Below, one piece after another: positions 17,172 to 24,762 of a stretch of DNA of 64,000 nt (its first letter is position 1; every line of letters begins with the position of its first letter). A model generated the notes under the pieces. That model saw nothing but the letters and a program-made list of their open reading frames with translations. It did no database searches and was not told where the DNA came from. The DNA comes from Chloroflexota bacterium (lineage in GTDB: Bacteria > Chloroflexota > Dehalococcoidia > Lucifugimonadales > UBA1127). The stretch covers positions 1 through 64,000 of the forward strand of contig JAPONS010000067.1 in the NCBI GenBank assembly GCA_026713825.1. Direction: 5' to 3'. Position numbers and translations under genes: made by a program.

Positions 17172-17477
17172 TCAATTGGCTGGAGGTTGCTCCTTCTCCA
17201 CAAGTCTCCCCGAAAGGTACTTGTGGACCACGCTAGAGAGCAAACTTTGCCGCGACAAGCCCTCCTCGTGGGCTCTGGCACTCGCAAGCATGTAGTCCCG
17301 CTCCGTAACGCGAAGTTGGATCCGCCTATTCTTTGCGTACGTGTTGCGAGCCGCTTCCCCAGCATCCGCGATGGCCTGCTCAACGTTGGGCACGGAGACG
17401 GTTTCGCCTTGCTCGAAGGCCTTCAGAACCTCCCGCTCCTCGTCGTCCAGCTTGTTCTTCATCAATTCATCGCTCAT
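17172..17477 (-). CDS. BrnA-like ribbon-helix-helix antitoxin
   Basis: A 101-residue acidic/basic protein whose C-terminal half contains a ribbon-helix-helix pattern: the strand RRIQLRVTERDY followed by two helices with GLSRQSLLSSVVHKYL. It would bind operator DNA as a dimer and neutralise the adjacent toxin. The start overlaps the toxin stop by 4 bases, giving the toxin-first order typical of BrnT/BrnA pairs. Family inferred from architecture and context. Confidence 0.7.
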   Translation of the reverse strand: MSDELMKNKLDDEEREVLKAFEQGETVSVPNVEQAIADAGEAARNTYAKNRRIQLRVTERDYMLASARAHEEGLSRQSLLSSVVHKYLSGRLVEKEQPPAN

Positions 17478-17761
17478 TGAGGCCGCCTCCCTCGATAACC
17501 TCTGGTCGCCTTGCGACTTGGGATAATCGTCTTGAGAAAGCCTTTGCCGTCAGGCTGTGTCACAAAGGGTACCAAGTAATAGTAGTCGTCTATCTCCACA
17601 ACGAAAACTTGCTGACCCGGATAGCGCTCCAAATTTGGGTGAACGAACACGTCCACCAAGTAGCCTTCTCCAATTGCGGAAACCACCCTGCCGAAAGAGA
17701 TTCCCCGCTGTTCAATGAGCTGTCTATCCTTTTCCTCGCTCCACTCAAACTCAGTGGGCAT
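17474..17761 (-). CDS. BrnT-like toxin
   Basis: A 95-residue protein opening with FEWSEEKDRQLIEQRGISFGRVVSAI, the strand-helix-strand start typical of BrnT, a RelE-fold ribonuclease that cleaves RNA and inhibits translation. Later segments FVVEIDDYYYLVPF and the Arg-rich C terminus (SRKATRGYRGRR) also fit, though the usual arrangement of catalytic residues cannot be checked by eye. It is co-transcribed with the RHH antitoxin. Confidence 0.72.
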   Translation of the reverse strand: MPTEFEWSEEKDRQLIEQRGISFGRVVSAIGEGYLVDVFVHPNLERYPGQQVFVVEIDDYYYLVPFVTQPDGKGFLKTIIPSRKATRGYRGRRPQ

Positions 17762-17882
17762 GGGTCAATGTTCCTCTCCTGCACACCAATTGGCAACCCC
17801 AGTCGTTGGGCGCGTGAAAGTACGAGACCTGCGTCTTCACAGTAGCATCGTCGGCATCAGGCGCGAGCGCACCAAGGTCGAC

Positions 17883-18755
17883 TTAGTTCACGCTGTCTGC
17901 GACTTCCTTGAAGCGGCGGATCACGTCGATGTGCTGGTCGACTGACGTGTATCCGGCGCCCATGGTGACGGCGTCGAGCTGGGTGGCGCCCGTTTCCTTC
18001 CACCACTCGACCGCGGCCGCCCACTCGCTCTCGGGTATGCGGGCCGGGTTCATGCGGGCGCAGATCTCGATGTCCGCCGGGTCGCGGCCCGCCTCCCTGG
18101 CGTAGTCGCACATCTTCTGAATGTGCTGCCGGCCAGCGTCGTCCATCTGGGCCTGCGGGAGCCAGCCGTCGGCGAGCGTGGCCACGCGACGGAGCACCGG
18201 GTCGGCGCCGCCGCCCATCCAGATGGGGATGGGGCGCTGCACGGGCATGGGGTTGAGGCCCGCTCCGGACACGGTGTGCCACTGGCCTGCGAAGTCGACG
18301 GACTCTTCGGTCCACAGCTTGCGCAACAGGGCGACCTGCTCCTCCACTCGCCTGCCGCGGTTGTGGAAGTCCTGGCCGAGGGCCTCGTACTCGACGCGGT
18401 TCCAGCCGAGACCGACGCCGAGGCGCATCCGGCCGTTGCTGAGCACGTCGACGGCGGCGGCCTGCTTGGCAACGAGGGCCGTCTGCCGCTGCGGCAGGAT
18501 TATGATGCCGGTGGTCAGCTTGATGGCGGAGGTCACCGCCGCCAGGTAGCCGAAGAGGACAAAGGGCTCATGGAAGGCGGATTCCATGGTGTAGAGGCCG
18601 CCCCAGTCCGGGTGCTTGGCCGGATCGGCGCCAAGGACGTGGTCGTAGGCCAGGATGTGCTCATAACCGAGCTCCTCCGAAGTCTGCGCGAATTCGCGAA
18701 TGGCGCCCGCGTCGTCGCCGATCTCCGTCTGCGGGAAAATCACACCTAGCTTCAT
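17883..18755 (-). CDS. LLM class F420-dependent oxidoreductase
   Basis: A 290-residue TIM-barrel enzyme of the luciferase-like monooxygenase superfamily. The start KLGVIFPQTEIG, the block RLGVGLGWNRVEYEALG and PIPIWMGGGADPVLRRVA are hallmarks of the F420-dependent subgroup. It probably transfers hydride from reduced F420 to an organic substrate not identifiable here; npdG at 4.2-4.9 kb could regenerate the cofactor. A much longer frame runs upstream through the MFS gene in antiphase and is a shadow; the start is at the ATG opening the barrel. It lies 35 bases downstream of the MFS transporter gene and may be co-transcribed. Confidence 0.92.
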   Translation of the reverse strand: MKLGVIFPQTEIGDDAGAIREFAQTSEELGYEHILAYDHVLGADPAKHPDWGGLYTMESAFHEPFVLFGYLAAVTSAIKLTTGIIILPQRQTALVAKQAAAVDVLSNGRMRLGVGLGWNRVEYEALGQDFHNRGRRVEEQVALLRKLWTEESVDFAGQWHTVSGAGLNPMPVQRPIPIWMGGGADPVLRRVATLADGWLPQAQMDDAGRQHIQKMCDYAREAGRDPADIEICARMNPARIPESEWAAAVEWWKETGATQLDAVTMGAGYTSVDQHIDVIRRFKEVADSVN

Positions 18756-18790
18756 GGAAGGCACCTCGAATGCAGAGTGGTAGCGGGGGT

Positions 18791-20065
18791 CTACTTCGCG
18801 CCGACGGCGGGGCCGCTGCGGGTCAGGACGCCGGGAAGCAGCAGCGAGGCGAGCGTCCCGATCGCATAGAAGATGGCACCGTACAGGAAGAAGACGCTGA
18901 GGCCATAGATCTCGGTCAGGACGCCGATGACGATTGGAGACATGGCGCCGAACATGGCGTTCACGCCCCAGAGCAGCCCGATCATGCTGCCCTCGAGGTG
19001 GAGGCCCTCGGCCATGTCCATGGAGCCTGCCTGCGTCAGCGAGTTGACGGAGAACATGAAGACGCCGGCCAGCGCGACAAGTCCGGCGAGCGCGAGGCCA
19101 TCGTTGTAGACGATCATCAGGGAGACGATGACCGTGCTGCAGGCCATGATCATGAAGATGACGCGGCCTCGACCCCATGAGTCGGACATGCGCCCGAAGA
19201 CGGGGCCGGTGAAGATGGCGATGGCCGTAAGCAGCGAGACGTAGACGCCGATGGCCCACGCTTCCATCTCCAGCTCCCGGCGCAGGTAGATGGGCAGGAA
19301 GAGGAGCACCGCACCGTCGGCGATGCCTCGGACGCCGCCCACGAACAACAACGCGACGAAGGACTTGTAGCGGAAGAGCCGGCCTATGTCGCTCAGCTGC
19401 TCGCCGAGGGTGCGGTCGCCGCCCTGGACGGCGACGCGCTTGGCGCCGCCGATGCTGCGCAGGTAGACCATGATGAAGACGGCCACGCCGAATGCGATCG
19501 GGAAGACGCCCCACAGGATCGCCTGCCAGGCGATGATGCCGAGCAGGAGGCCGAAGACGGCGGGGGCGATGGTCTCGCCGACGTTGCCGGCGGAGCGGTG
19601 GAGCGAGATGTAGAAGCCCCGACGCTCCGGGAATCGCTGCGACAGGATGCCGAGGGCCGGCGGGTGCCAGATGGAACCAGCCGCGGCGGCGAAGCCCAGG
19701 GCGATGATGATGACGTAGTAGTTGGGGAAGACGCCTATGAGCAGGTAGCCGAAGCCCATGAGGCCGATGCTGCCGGCGAGGATGGGGCCTCGGAGGTGCT
19801 GGACGCGGTCGGTGATGACACCGCCGCCCATGCTGGCGACGCCGCTGGAGATGCGGCGGACGGCCTCCATGACGCCGGCCGCGATGTAGCCGATGCCGAG
19901 GGTTTCCATCATGAATGGAAGCAGCACGAGGAAGCCGCGGGAGTAGACGTGCTGCATGGTGTGCGTTGCGATGAGGGCCCACGCGACGAAGAGGTCGCTC
20001 TGGCCGCGCTCGGAGCGCGGGCGCTCCTGGACGGCAACGGGGCGGGCGATGTCGGCTTGGGCCAT
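18791..20065 (-). CDS. Major facilitator superfamily transporter
   Basis: A 424-residue integral membrane protein with about 12 hydrophobic segments and a central hydrophilic loop near residues 200-230. The MFS loop motif between helices 2 and 3 appears as GGVITDRVQHLRGPI, and a second copy in the C-terminal half is GRMSDSWGRGRVI. The substrate is unknown; similar proteins export drugs or carry organic acids. It precedes the F420 oxidoreductase gene on the same strand. Confidence 0.9.
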   Translation of the reverse strand: MAQADIARPVAVQERPRSERGQSDLFVAWALIATHTMQHVYSRGFLVLLPFMMETLGIGYIAAGVMEAVRRISSGVASMGGGVITDRVQHLRGPILAGSIGLMGFGYLLIGVFPNYYVIIIALGFAAAAGSIWHPPALGILSQRFPERRGFYISLHRSAGNVGETIAPAVFGLLLGIIAWQAILWGVFPIAFGVAVFIMVYLRSIGGAKRVAVQGGDRTLGEQLSDIGRLFRYKSFVALLFVGGVRGIADGAVLLFLPIYLRRELEMEAWAIGVYVSLLTAIAIFTGPVFGRMSDSWGRGRVIFMIMACSTVIVSLMIVYNDGLALAGLVALAGVFMFSVNSLTQAGSMDMAEGLHLEGSMIGLLWGVNAMFGAMSPIVIGVLTEIYGLSVFFLYGAIFYAIGTLASLLLPGVLTRSGPAVGAK

Positions 20066-20230
20066 TCAGGTCTCCGTGGGAAGTGTCCGTGGCTAACGTG
20101 ACGATGCTACGGGCGCGGGCGTGGGGGTGTCAAGGTTGAGGGGAGCGGAGAGCGTCCGGCTTGGGGAGAATTGGTGGGCGAGCGGGGCGGGTCAGGCCCG
20201 CCGCTGGTCTCGAACAGGGCGGCCTACGCG

Positions 20231-20527
20231 CTACCTGTTCCGATTCGGCGTCTGGCGTCGGGCAAGTGCAGACAGCGTTGACCAGTCACCGCGAATCAGG
20301 GCTTCCTTCTTTGCCCTTGACCATTTTTTCACCTAGAATTCTGCGGCGAGCGCCTCTTCGCGAGTATAGAAGGCTTCAGCATAGACGAGAGTTACGGGGC
20401 GTCTGGTTGCAGTGTACCCCGGCAGTTCCCCGTTCTGATGTGCCGCCAACCTGCCCTCCAGCGCGTCAGAGTGGCCCGCGTAATAGGAGCCGTCGGCACA
20501 GCGGAGAATGTATACCCAGAAAGCCAT
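20231..20527 (-). pseudogene. GIY-YIG nuclease gene interrupted by amber codon
   Basis: A small UPF0213-type GIY-YIG endonuclease. The first 64 codons encode FWVYILRCADGSYYAGHS with the catalytic Tyr and Arg segments. An in-frame TAG at 20333-20335 then replaces what is usually a Gln codon (AAEF-stop-VKKWSRAKKEALIRGDW). The frame after the TAG continues with the conserved family C terminus for 33 codons to a second TAG. A single CAG-to-TAG change explains it. It may be a recent pseudogene, a suppressed amber codon or an assembly error. Confidence 0.8.
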
Positions 20528-20550
20528 TTGGCGGGGAGTTTACCATTCCC

Positions 20551-20598
20551 GCCCCCTCCATTCATCCTTCGATTTCCCTCAGGACGAACGGAGGGGGC
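20551..20598. repeat. Palindromic repeat family B, short form
   Basis: Arms GCCCCCTCC and GGAGGGGGC around the CTTCGATTTCCCTCAGGACGAA core. Its last base is in the hisB stop codon, so in RNA it would form a hairpin directly after hisB. Confidence 0.6.
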
Positions 20599-21200
20599 TA
20601 CCCGCTGATGGTGCCCTTGGTGCTGGGGACCTGGTCTGATTGGCGCGGGTCTATGGCGATGGCCTGGCGGAGGGCGCGGGCGAGGGCTTTGAAGAGGGCT
20701 TCCGCTTTGTGGTGGGGGTTCTGGCCGGCGAGGACTGTGGCGTGGAGGTTGAAGCGGCCCTCCATGGCGATGGACTCGAGGGAGTGGCGGACGAGGTCCG
20801 CGGGGAGTGATTCGACCATCTCGGCGTCGATGGCGGTGTCTACGATGGCGTAGCTTCGGCCGCTGAGGTCGATGGCTACCTGCACGAGGGTCTCGTCGAA
20901 GGGGACCATGGAGTGGCCCATGCGCATGATGCCGCGGCCGTCGCCGAGGGCTTCGTGGAGGGCGCGGCCGACGGCGATGGAGACGTCCTCGACGGTGTGG
21001 TGCCAGCCGGTCTGGGCGGCGTCGCCGGAGGCCTCGATGGTGAGGTCCATTAGCGAGTGGCGGGAGAGCTGCGAGAGCAGGTGGTCGAAGAAGCCGTTGC
21101 CCGTGCTGACGCTGTACTGCCCCGTGCCGTCGAGGTTGAGCTCGACGCTCACATTCGTCTCGCGGGTCTCGCGCTTTACCGTGGCTGTTCGTGCGTCCAT
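20598..21200 (-). CDS. hisB: Imidazoleglycerol-phosphate dehydratase
   Basis: Dehydrates imidazole glycerol phosphate to imidazole acetol phosphate, step six of histidine synthesis. The 200-residue monofunctional form has the Mn-binding His clusters FFDHLLSQLSRHS, GWHHTVEDVSIAVG and NPHHKAEALFKALARAL. It is the last gene of a five-gene run hisZ-hisG-hisD-hisC-hisB, with 8 bases between the hisC stop and its ATG. hisA, hisF, hisH and hisI are not in the window. Confidence 0.97.
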   Translation of the reverse strand: MDARTATVKRETRETNVSVELNLDGTGQYSVSTGNGFFDHLLSQLSRHSLMDLTIEASGDAAQTGWHHTVEDVSIAVGRALHEALGDGRGIMRMGHSMVPFDETLVQVAIDLSGRSYAIVDTAIDAEMVESLPADLVRHSLESIAMEGRFNLHATVLAGQNPHHKAEALFKALARALRQAIAIDPRQSDQVPSTKGTISG

Positions 21201-21208
21201 TGCGACAC

Positions 21209-22303
21209 CTACTTCATGAGTTCTGTCAGGGCGTTGATGAGGGCGTCCGTTTCCTCGGGCTTGCCGGCGGAGATGCGCAGGCACTCCGTCAGCCGGTCCT
21301 CGTTGAAGCGCCGGACGAAGACGCCGCGCTTGGCGAGCTTCGCCTGGAGCTCGGGGGCGCGGCCGTCGGGGACCTCGCAGAGCAGGAAGTTGGCCTTCGA
21401 CGGGTAGCAGTGGAGGCCGAGGGAGTCCTCGAGCAGCCCGCGCATGCGTTCCCGCTCCTCGACCAGCATGCGGACGCGCTGCAGGAGCACGTCGGTGTCC
21501 TGCAGGGAGGCGCCGAGGGCCACCTGCGCCGCCACGCTGACGTTGTACGGCTGCTTGATGCCCATGATGTGCTCGACCAGCCGTGGGTGCATGATGCCGT
21601 AGCCGAGGCGCACACCAGCGAGGCCGGCCCACTTGCTCATGCTGCGCAGGACGACGAGGTTCGGGTATTCGTCAACGAGGTGGGCCGACGTGAAGCCGCA
21701 GAACTCGTGGTAGGTCTCGTCGACGACGACCATCAGGCCGAGGTCAAGGAGCGCGAGGATGTCCGTCTCGGGCGACAGGGTGCCCGTCGGGTTGTTGGGG
21801 TTGCAGAGGAAGACGAGCTTGGCGCGGCCGTCGGCAGCGGCGGCGCGGACGGCGTCCATGTCGACGGCGAATGACGCATCGCGCGGAGCGTCCACCACCT
21901 CGACGCCCGCGAGCTTGAGCGTGACGGAGTACATGCCGAACGTCGGCGTCAGGTTGATAGCCGTGTCGCCGGGGTCCATGGTCAGGCGGACGACGAGGTC
22001 GATGAGCTCGTCGCAGCCGGCACCGGCGACGACGGACTCGGGCTCCACGCCCGCGTAGGCGGCGAGGGCGGCGCGGACCTCGCGCTGGAACGGGTCGGGG
22101 TAGATGTTGTAGCCGGAGAACGCGCCCAGGGCCTCCGCCACGCGCGGCGACGGGCCGTAAGGGTTCTCGCTGGCGTCCATCTTGACGATGCCGGCGGGGT
22201 CGATGCCCTCGCGCTTGGCGAGCTCCTCCGGCGGCTCGACGGCCTTGTACGGGTCGAGCGCGCGGACGAGGGGCCGCACGAGACGGTCAACGCTGTCGTT
22301 CAT
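21209..22303 (-). CDS. hisC: Histidinol-phosphate aminotransferase
   Basis: A PLP-dependent class I aminotransferase that converts imidazole acetol phosphate to histidinol phosphate. In the 364-residue product Lys224 in RSMSKWAGLAGVRLGYG is the Schiff-base residue, CNPNNPTG binds PLP, and VVDETYHEFCG holds the pyridine-N Asp. Its first base overlaps the hisD stop, indicating translational coupling. Some HisC proteins also act on aromatic amino acids, but the operon makes histidine the main role. Confidence 0.96.
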   Translation of the reverse strand: MNDSVDRLVRPLVRALDPYKAVEPPEELAKREGIDPAGIVKMDASENPYGPSPRVAEALGAFSGYNIYPDPFQREVRAALAAYAGVEPESVVAGAGCDELIDLVVRLTMDPGDTAINLTPTFGMYSVTLKLAGVEVVDAPRDASFAVDMDAVRAAAADGRAKLVFLCNPNNPTGTLSPETDILALLDLGLMVVVDETYHEFCGFTSAHLVDEYPNLVVLRSMSKWAGLAGVRLGYGIMHPRLVEHIMGIKQPYNVSVAAQVALGASLQDTDVLLQRVRMLVEERERMRGLLEDSLGLHCYPSKANFLLCEVPDGRAPELQAKLAKRGVFVRRFNEDRLTECLRISAGKPEETDALINALTELMK

Positions 22304-23637
22304 TATGCATTCCTTGGAGTTCTGTCGAGTCGCATACGGGCGGCGCGGGCGTGGCCCTCGAGGCCCTCAGCCTCGGCCAGCCGCGCGGCGTCCTCGCCGA
22401 GGGCGTGGAAGACCTCTTCCTCCAGGGCGATGACAGAGGTGACCTTGAGGAACTGGTGGACGCCGAGCGGGCTGTTGAAGCGCGCCGTGCCGCCCGTGGG
22501 CATGACGTGGCTGGGTCCGGCGATGTAGTCGCCGGCGACCTCCGGCGAGGCCTCGCCGAGGAAGACGCCGCCGGCGTTGCGGATGCCGCCGAGCAGCCTT
22601 CGCGGTTCCTCGACGAGGAGGCACATGTGCTCCGGGCCGTAGAGGTTGGCGAGGGAGACGGCCTGATCGAGGTCGTCAACGAGGACGGCGACGCCCTGGT
22701 TCGCGACGGCGGCGGAGGCGATCTCGCGCTTGGGGAGTGTGCGGAGCTGGCGATCGATCTCGGCGCGTACGCCGTCGAGGGTTGCGGCGTCGGTGGTGAT
22801 GAAGACCGGTGAGGCGAGCTCGTCGTGCTCGGCCTGCGCCAGCAGGTCGGCGGCGCAGACGGCGGGGTCGACGGTGGCGTCGGCGATGACGAGGGTCTCG
22901 GTGGGGCCGAAGAGGCCGTCAACGGCGACCTCGCCGTAGACCATCTGCTTGGCGAGCGTCACGAAGATGTTGCCGGGGCCGCACACGATGTCCACTTTGG
23001 GCACCGACTCCGTCCCGTAGGCCATCGCGGCGATGGCCTGCGCGCCGCCTATCTGGAAGACGCGGTCGACGCCGGCGACGCAGGCGGCCGCGAGGACGGC
23101 CTGGTTGGGGCCGACGCCGTGGCGCGCGGGCGTCGCAAGGACGACTTCGTCCACGCCGGCGACGCGGGCGGGGACGGCGGTCATCAGCACCGTCGAAGGG
23201 TAGGCGGCCTGGCCACCGGGCGCGTAGACGCCTGCGCGGGCCATAGGCGTGAACTGCTCGCCGAGGCCGGTGGCGGCATCCATCCACGACTTGGGGAGAC
23301 AGGCCTCGTGGAAGGCGCGAATGCGGCCGACGGCGGTGTGCATGGCGGCGCGCAGATCGGGAGCGGTGTCGTCGTAGGCTTGCCGGAGCGCGGAAGGGGG
23401 GACCTCAAGGGACTCCGGCGCGCCGCCGTCGAGGATCTCCGCGTAGCAGCGGACGGCTGCGTCGCCGCTGTCGCGGACGTCGTCGAGGACGCGCTGCACG
23501 GCCTGCCGGGGCGTGAGGCGCTCGCCGAAGCGGGCCTCGATGCCGTCGAGCATCTCGGGCGACGCGGCGTCCCAGACGCGCTGAGCACCGCGCTCGAGGG
23601 CCTTTCGCCCCGCCTCATATCCCTTAACTACGCGCAT
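22303..23637 (-). CDS. hisD: Histidinol dehydrogenase
   Basis: Oxidises histidinol to histidine in two NAD-dependent steps using zinc. The product is 444 residues from the chosen start. Family blocks include YAPGGQAAYPSTVLMTAVPARVAG (substrate and Gly-rich loop), CGPGNIFVTLAKQMVYGEVAVDG, AQAEHDELASP (zinc ligands) and GPSHVMPTGGTARF. The ATG before RVVKGYEAGR was chosen because the 19-codon upstream extension is Pro/Gly-rich and unlike the family; the ribosome site is weak in both cases. hisG ends 64 bases upstream. Confidence 0.95.
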   Translation of the reverse strand: MRVVKGYEAGRKALERGAQRVWDAASPEMLDGIEARFGERLTPRQAVQRVLDDVRDSGDAAVRCYAEILDGGAPESLEVPPSALRQAYDDTAPDLRAAMHTAVGRIRAFHEACLPKSWMDAATGLGEQFTPMARAGVYAPGGQAAYPSTVLMTAVPARVAGVDEVVLATPARHGVGPNQAVLAAACVAGVDRVFQIGGAQAIAAMAYGTESVPKVDIVCGPGNIFVTLAKQMVYGEVAVDGLFGPTETLVIADATVDPAVCAADLLAQAEHDELASPVFITTDAATLDGVRAEIDRQLRTLPKREIASAAVANQGVAVLVDDLDQAVSLANLYGPEHMCLLVEEPRRLLGGIRNAGGVFLGEASPEVAGDYIAGPSHVMPTGGTARFNSPLGVHQFLKVTSVIALEEEVFHALGEDAARLAEAEGLEGHARAARMRLDRTPRNA

Positions 23638-23700
23638 AGCTATGGTCTTGCCCCCATCCTGACCTTCCCTCCCAGGGGGGAAGGGAACATGCAATTTACG

Positions 23701-24762
23701 CTAGGACGCATCGCTCGCATCAACAGCGGCAGCCAGCCGCTCGTACGCCTCGCACTGGGCGAAGAACAGGTACGTGGGCTGCGAGATGGTGATGCCGTTG
23801 CCGCCGAAGCCCCGGAGGTGCTCGACGGCGTCCAGGGCCCGGGCCTTCTCGACGAGGATGGTCACGCTGTACAGGTCCTGGCCGTTGGGCTCAAAGACGG
23901 GCGCGACGGTGGGCCCCTCGAGGCCGGACAGGTCGCGCTGCTCGAGGATGAGGGCGGCGACGGCCTCGGCGGACGGGCCGCGGACGTTGGCGGCGACGCG
24001 GCAGAAGTCCTGCGCCCGCAGGTAGCCTTCGGCCCGCTCCAGCACCGCCTTGACCAGCGCCATCTTGCCGCCGGACTCGCGGAGGGCCCGCTTGTTTGCG
24101 ATGAAGCAGGACTGCGAGGTGAGAATTGTGCCGTCCATGAGGGTCTTGAGGCGGTTCTCGCGGAGGGTCGTGCCGGTGGCGGTGATGTCGGCGATGAGGT
24201 CGGCCTGGCCGATGGCCGGGGCAACCTCCAGCGTGCCGCTCGACGGCACCAGCTTCAGGTAGTTGATGCCCTTGGAGAAGAGGAAGCGCTGCGTCATGCG
24301 CGGGTACTTGGTCGCGACCCGCAGCTCGCGACCACGCTCCCGGAACTCGAGGGCGATGTCCGCGAGGTCGGCAGTCGTCGTTACGTCAAGCCAGGTCTCG
24401 GGGACGGCAAGGGCGAGCTCGCAGCCGCCGAATCGGAGGTCTTCCATGACGACGGTGGCGTCGCCGTCCTCCTGCGTGGACTCCAGGACGCGGTCGAGGC
24501 CGGTGATGCCACAGTCGGCGGTGCCGTCCTCCACCTTGCTGGGGATGTCGGAGGCGCGCTGGAAGAGCGTGCTCACGCCAGGCACGCCGGAGAGCCGGCC
24601 GGTGTAGCCGCGGCTGCTGCTGCGCCGGTTGGGCATGCCGCAGGCGCGCAGGAAGTCCAGCGTCGGGTCGTAGAGCGCCCCGTCGCTGGGGATTGCGAGC
24701 CGCAGCTCCTCGCGGTCGGAGGCGCCGTTAGAGCCAGGTGCGTTCACTTGCCCCATCCTCAT
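23701..24762 (-). CDS. hisG: ATP phosphoribosyltransferase, long form
   Basis: The first and committed enzyme of histidine synthesis. The 353-residue protein has the catalytic core (LRLAIPSDGALYDPTLDFL, DCGITGLDRVLE, DLIADITATGTTLREN) and a C-terminal ferredoxin-like regulatory domain with GLEGPTVAPV and ISQPTYLF, which makes it the long, histidine-inhibited HisG class. That class normally needs no HisZ, yet a HisZ-like gene sits directly upstream and overlaps it by 35 bases. The start could be any of several codons near the N terminus (two Met and one Val before the core). Confidence 0.93.
   Translation of the reverse strand: MRMGQVNAPGSNGASDREELRLAIPSDGALYDPTLDFLRACGMPNRRSSSRGYTGRLSGVPGVSTLFQRASDIPSKVEDGTADCGITGLDRVLESTQEDGDATVVMEDLRFGGCELALAVPETWLDVTTTADLADIALEFRERGRELRVATKYPRMTQRFLFSKGINYLKLVPSSGTLEVAPAIGQADLIADITATGTTLRENRLKTLMDGTILTSQSCFIANKRALRESGGKMALVKAVLERAEGYLRAQDFCRVAANVRGPSAEAVAALILEQRDLSGLEGPTVAPVFEPNGQDLYSVTILVEKARALDAVEHLRGFGGNGITISQPTYLFFAQCEAYERLAAAVDASDAS

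Noticed and set aside
17883-19982. A 699-codon open frame on the minus strand spanning the LLM oxidoreductase and MFS genes
   Set aside because: Only the last 290 codons match a family. The earlier part is Arg/Pro-rich shadow sequence antiphase to the MFS gene, which has a clear 12-helix product.
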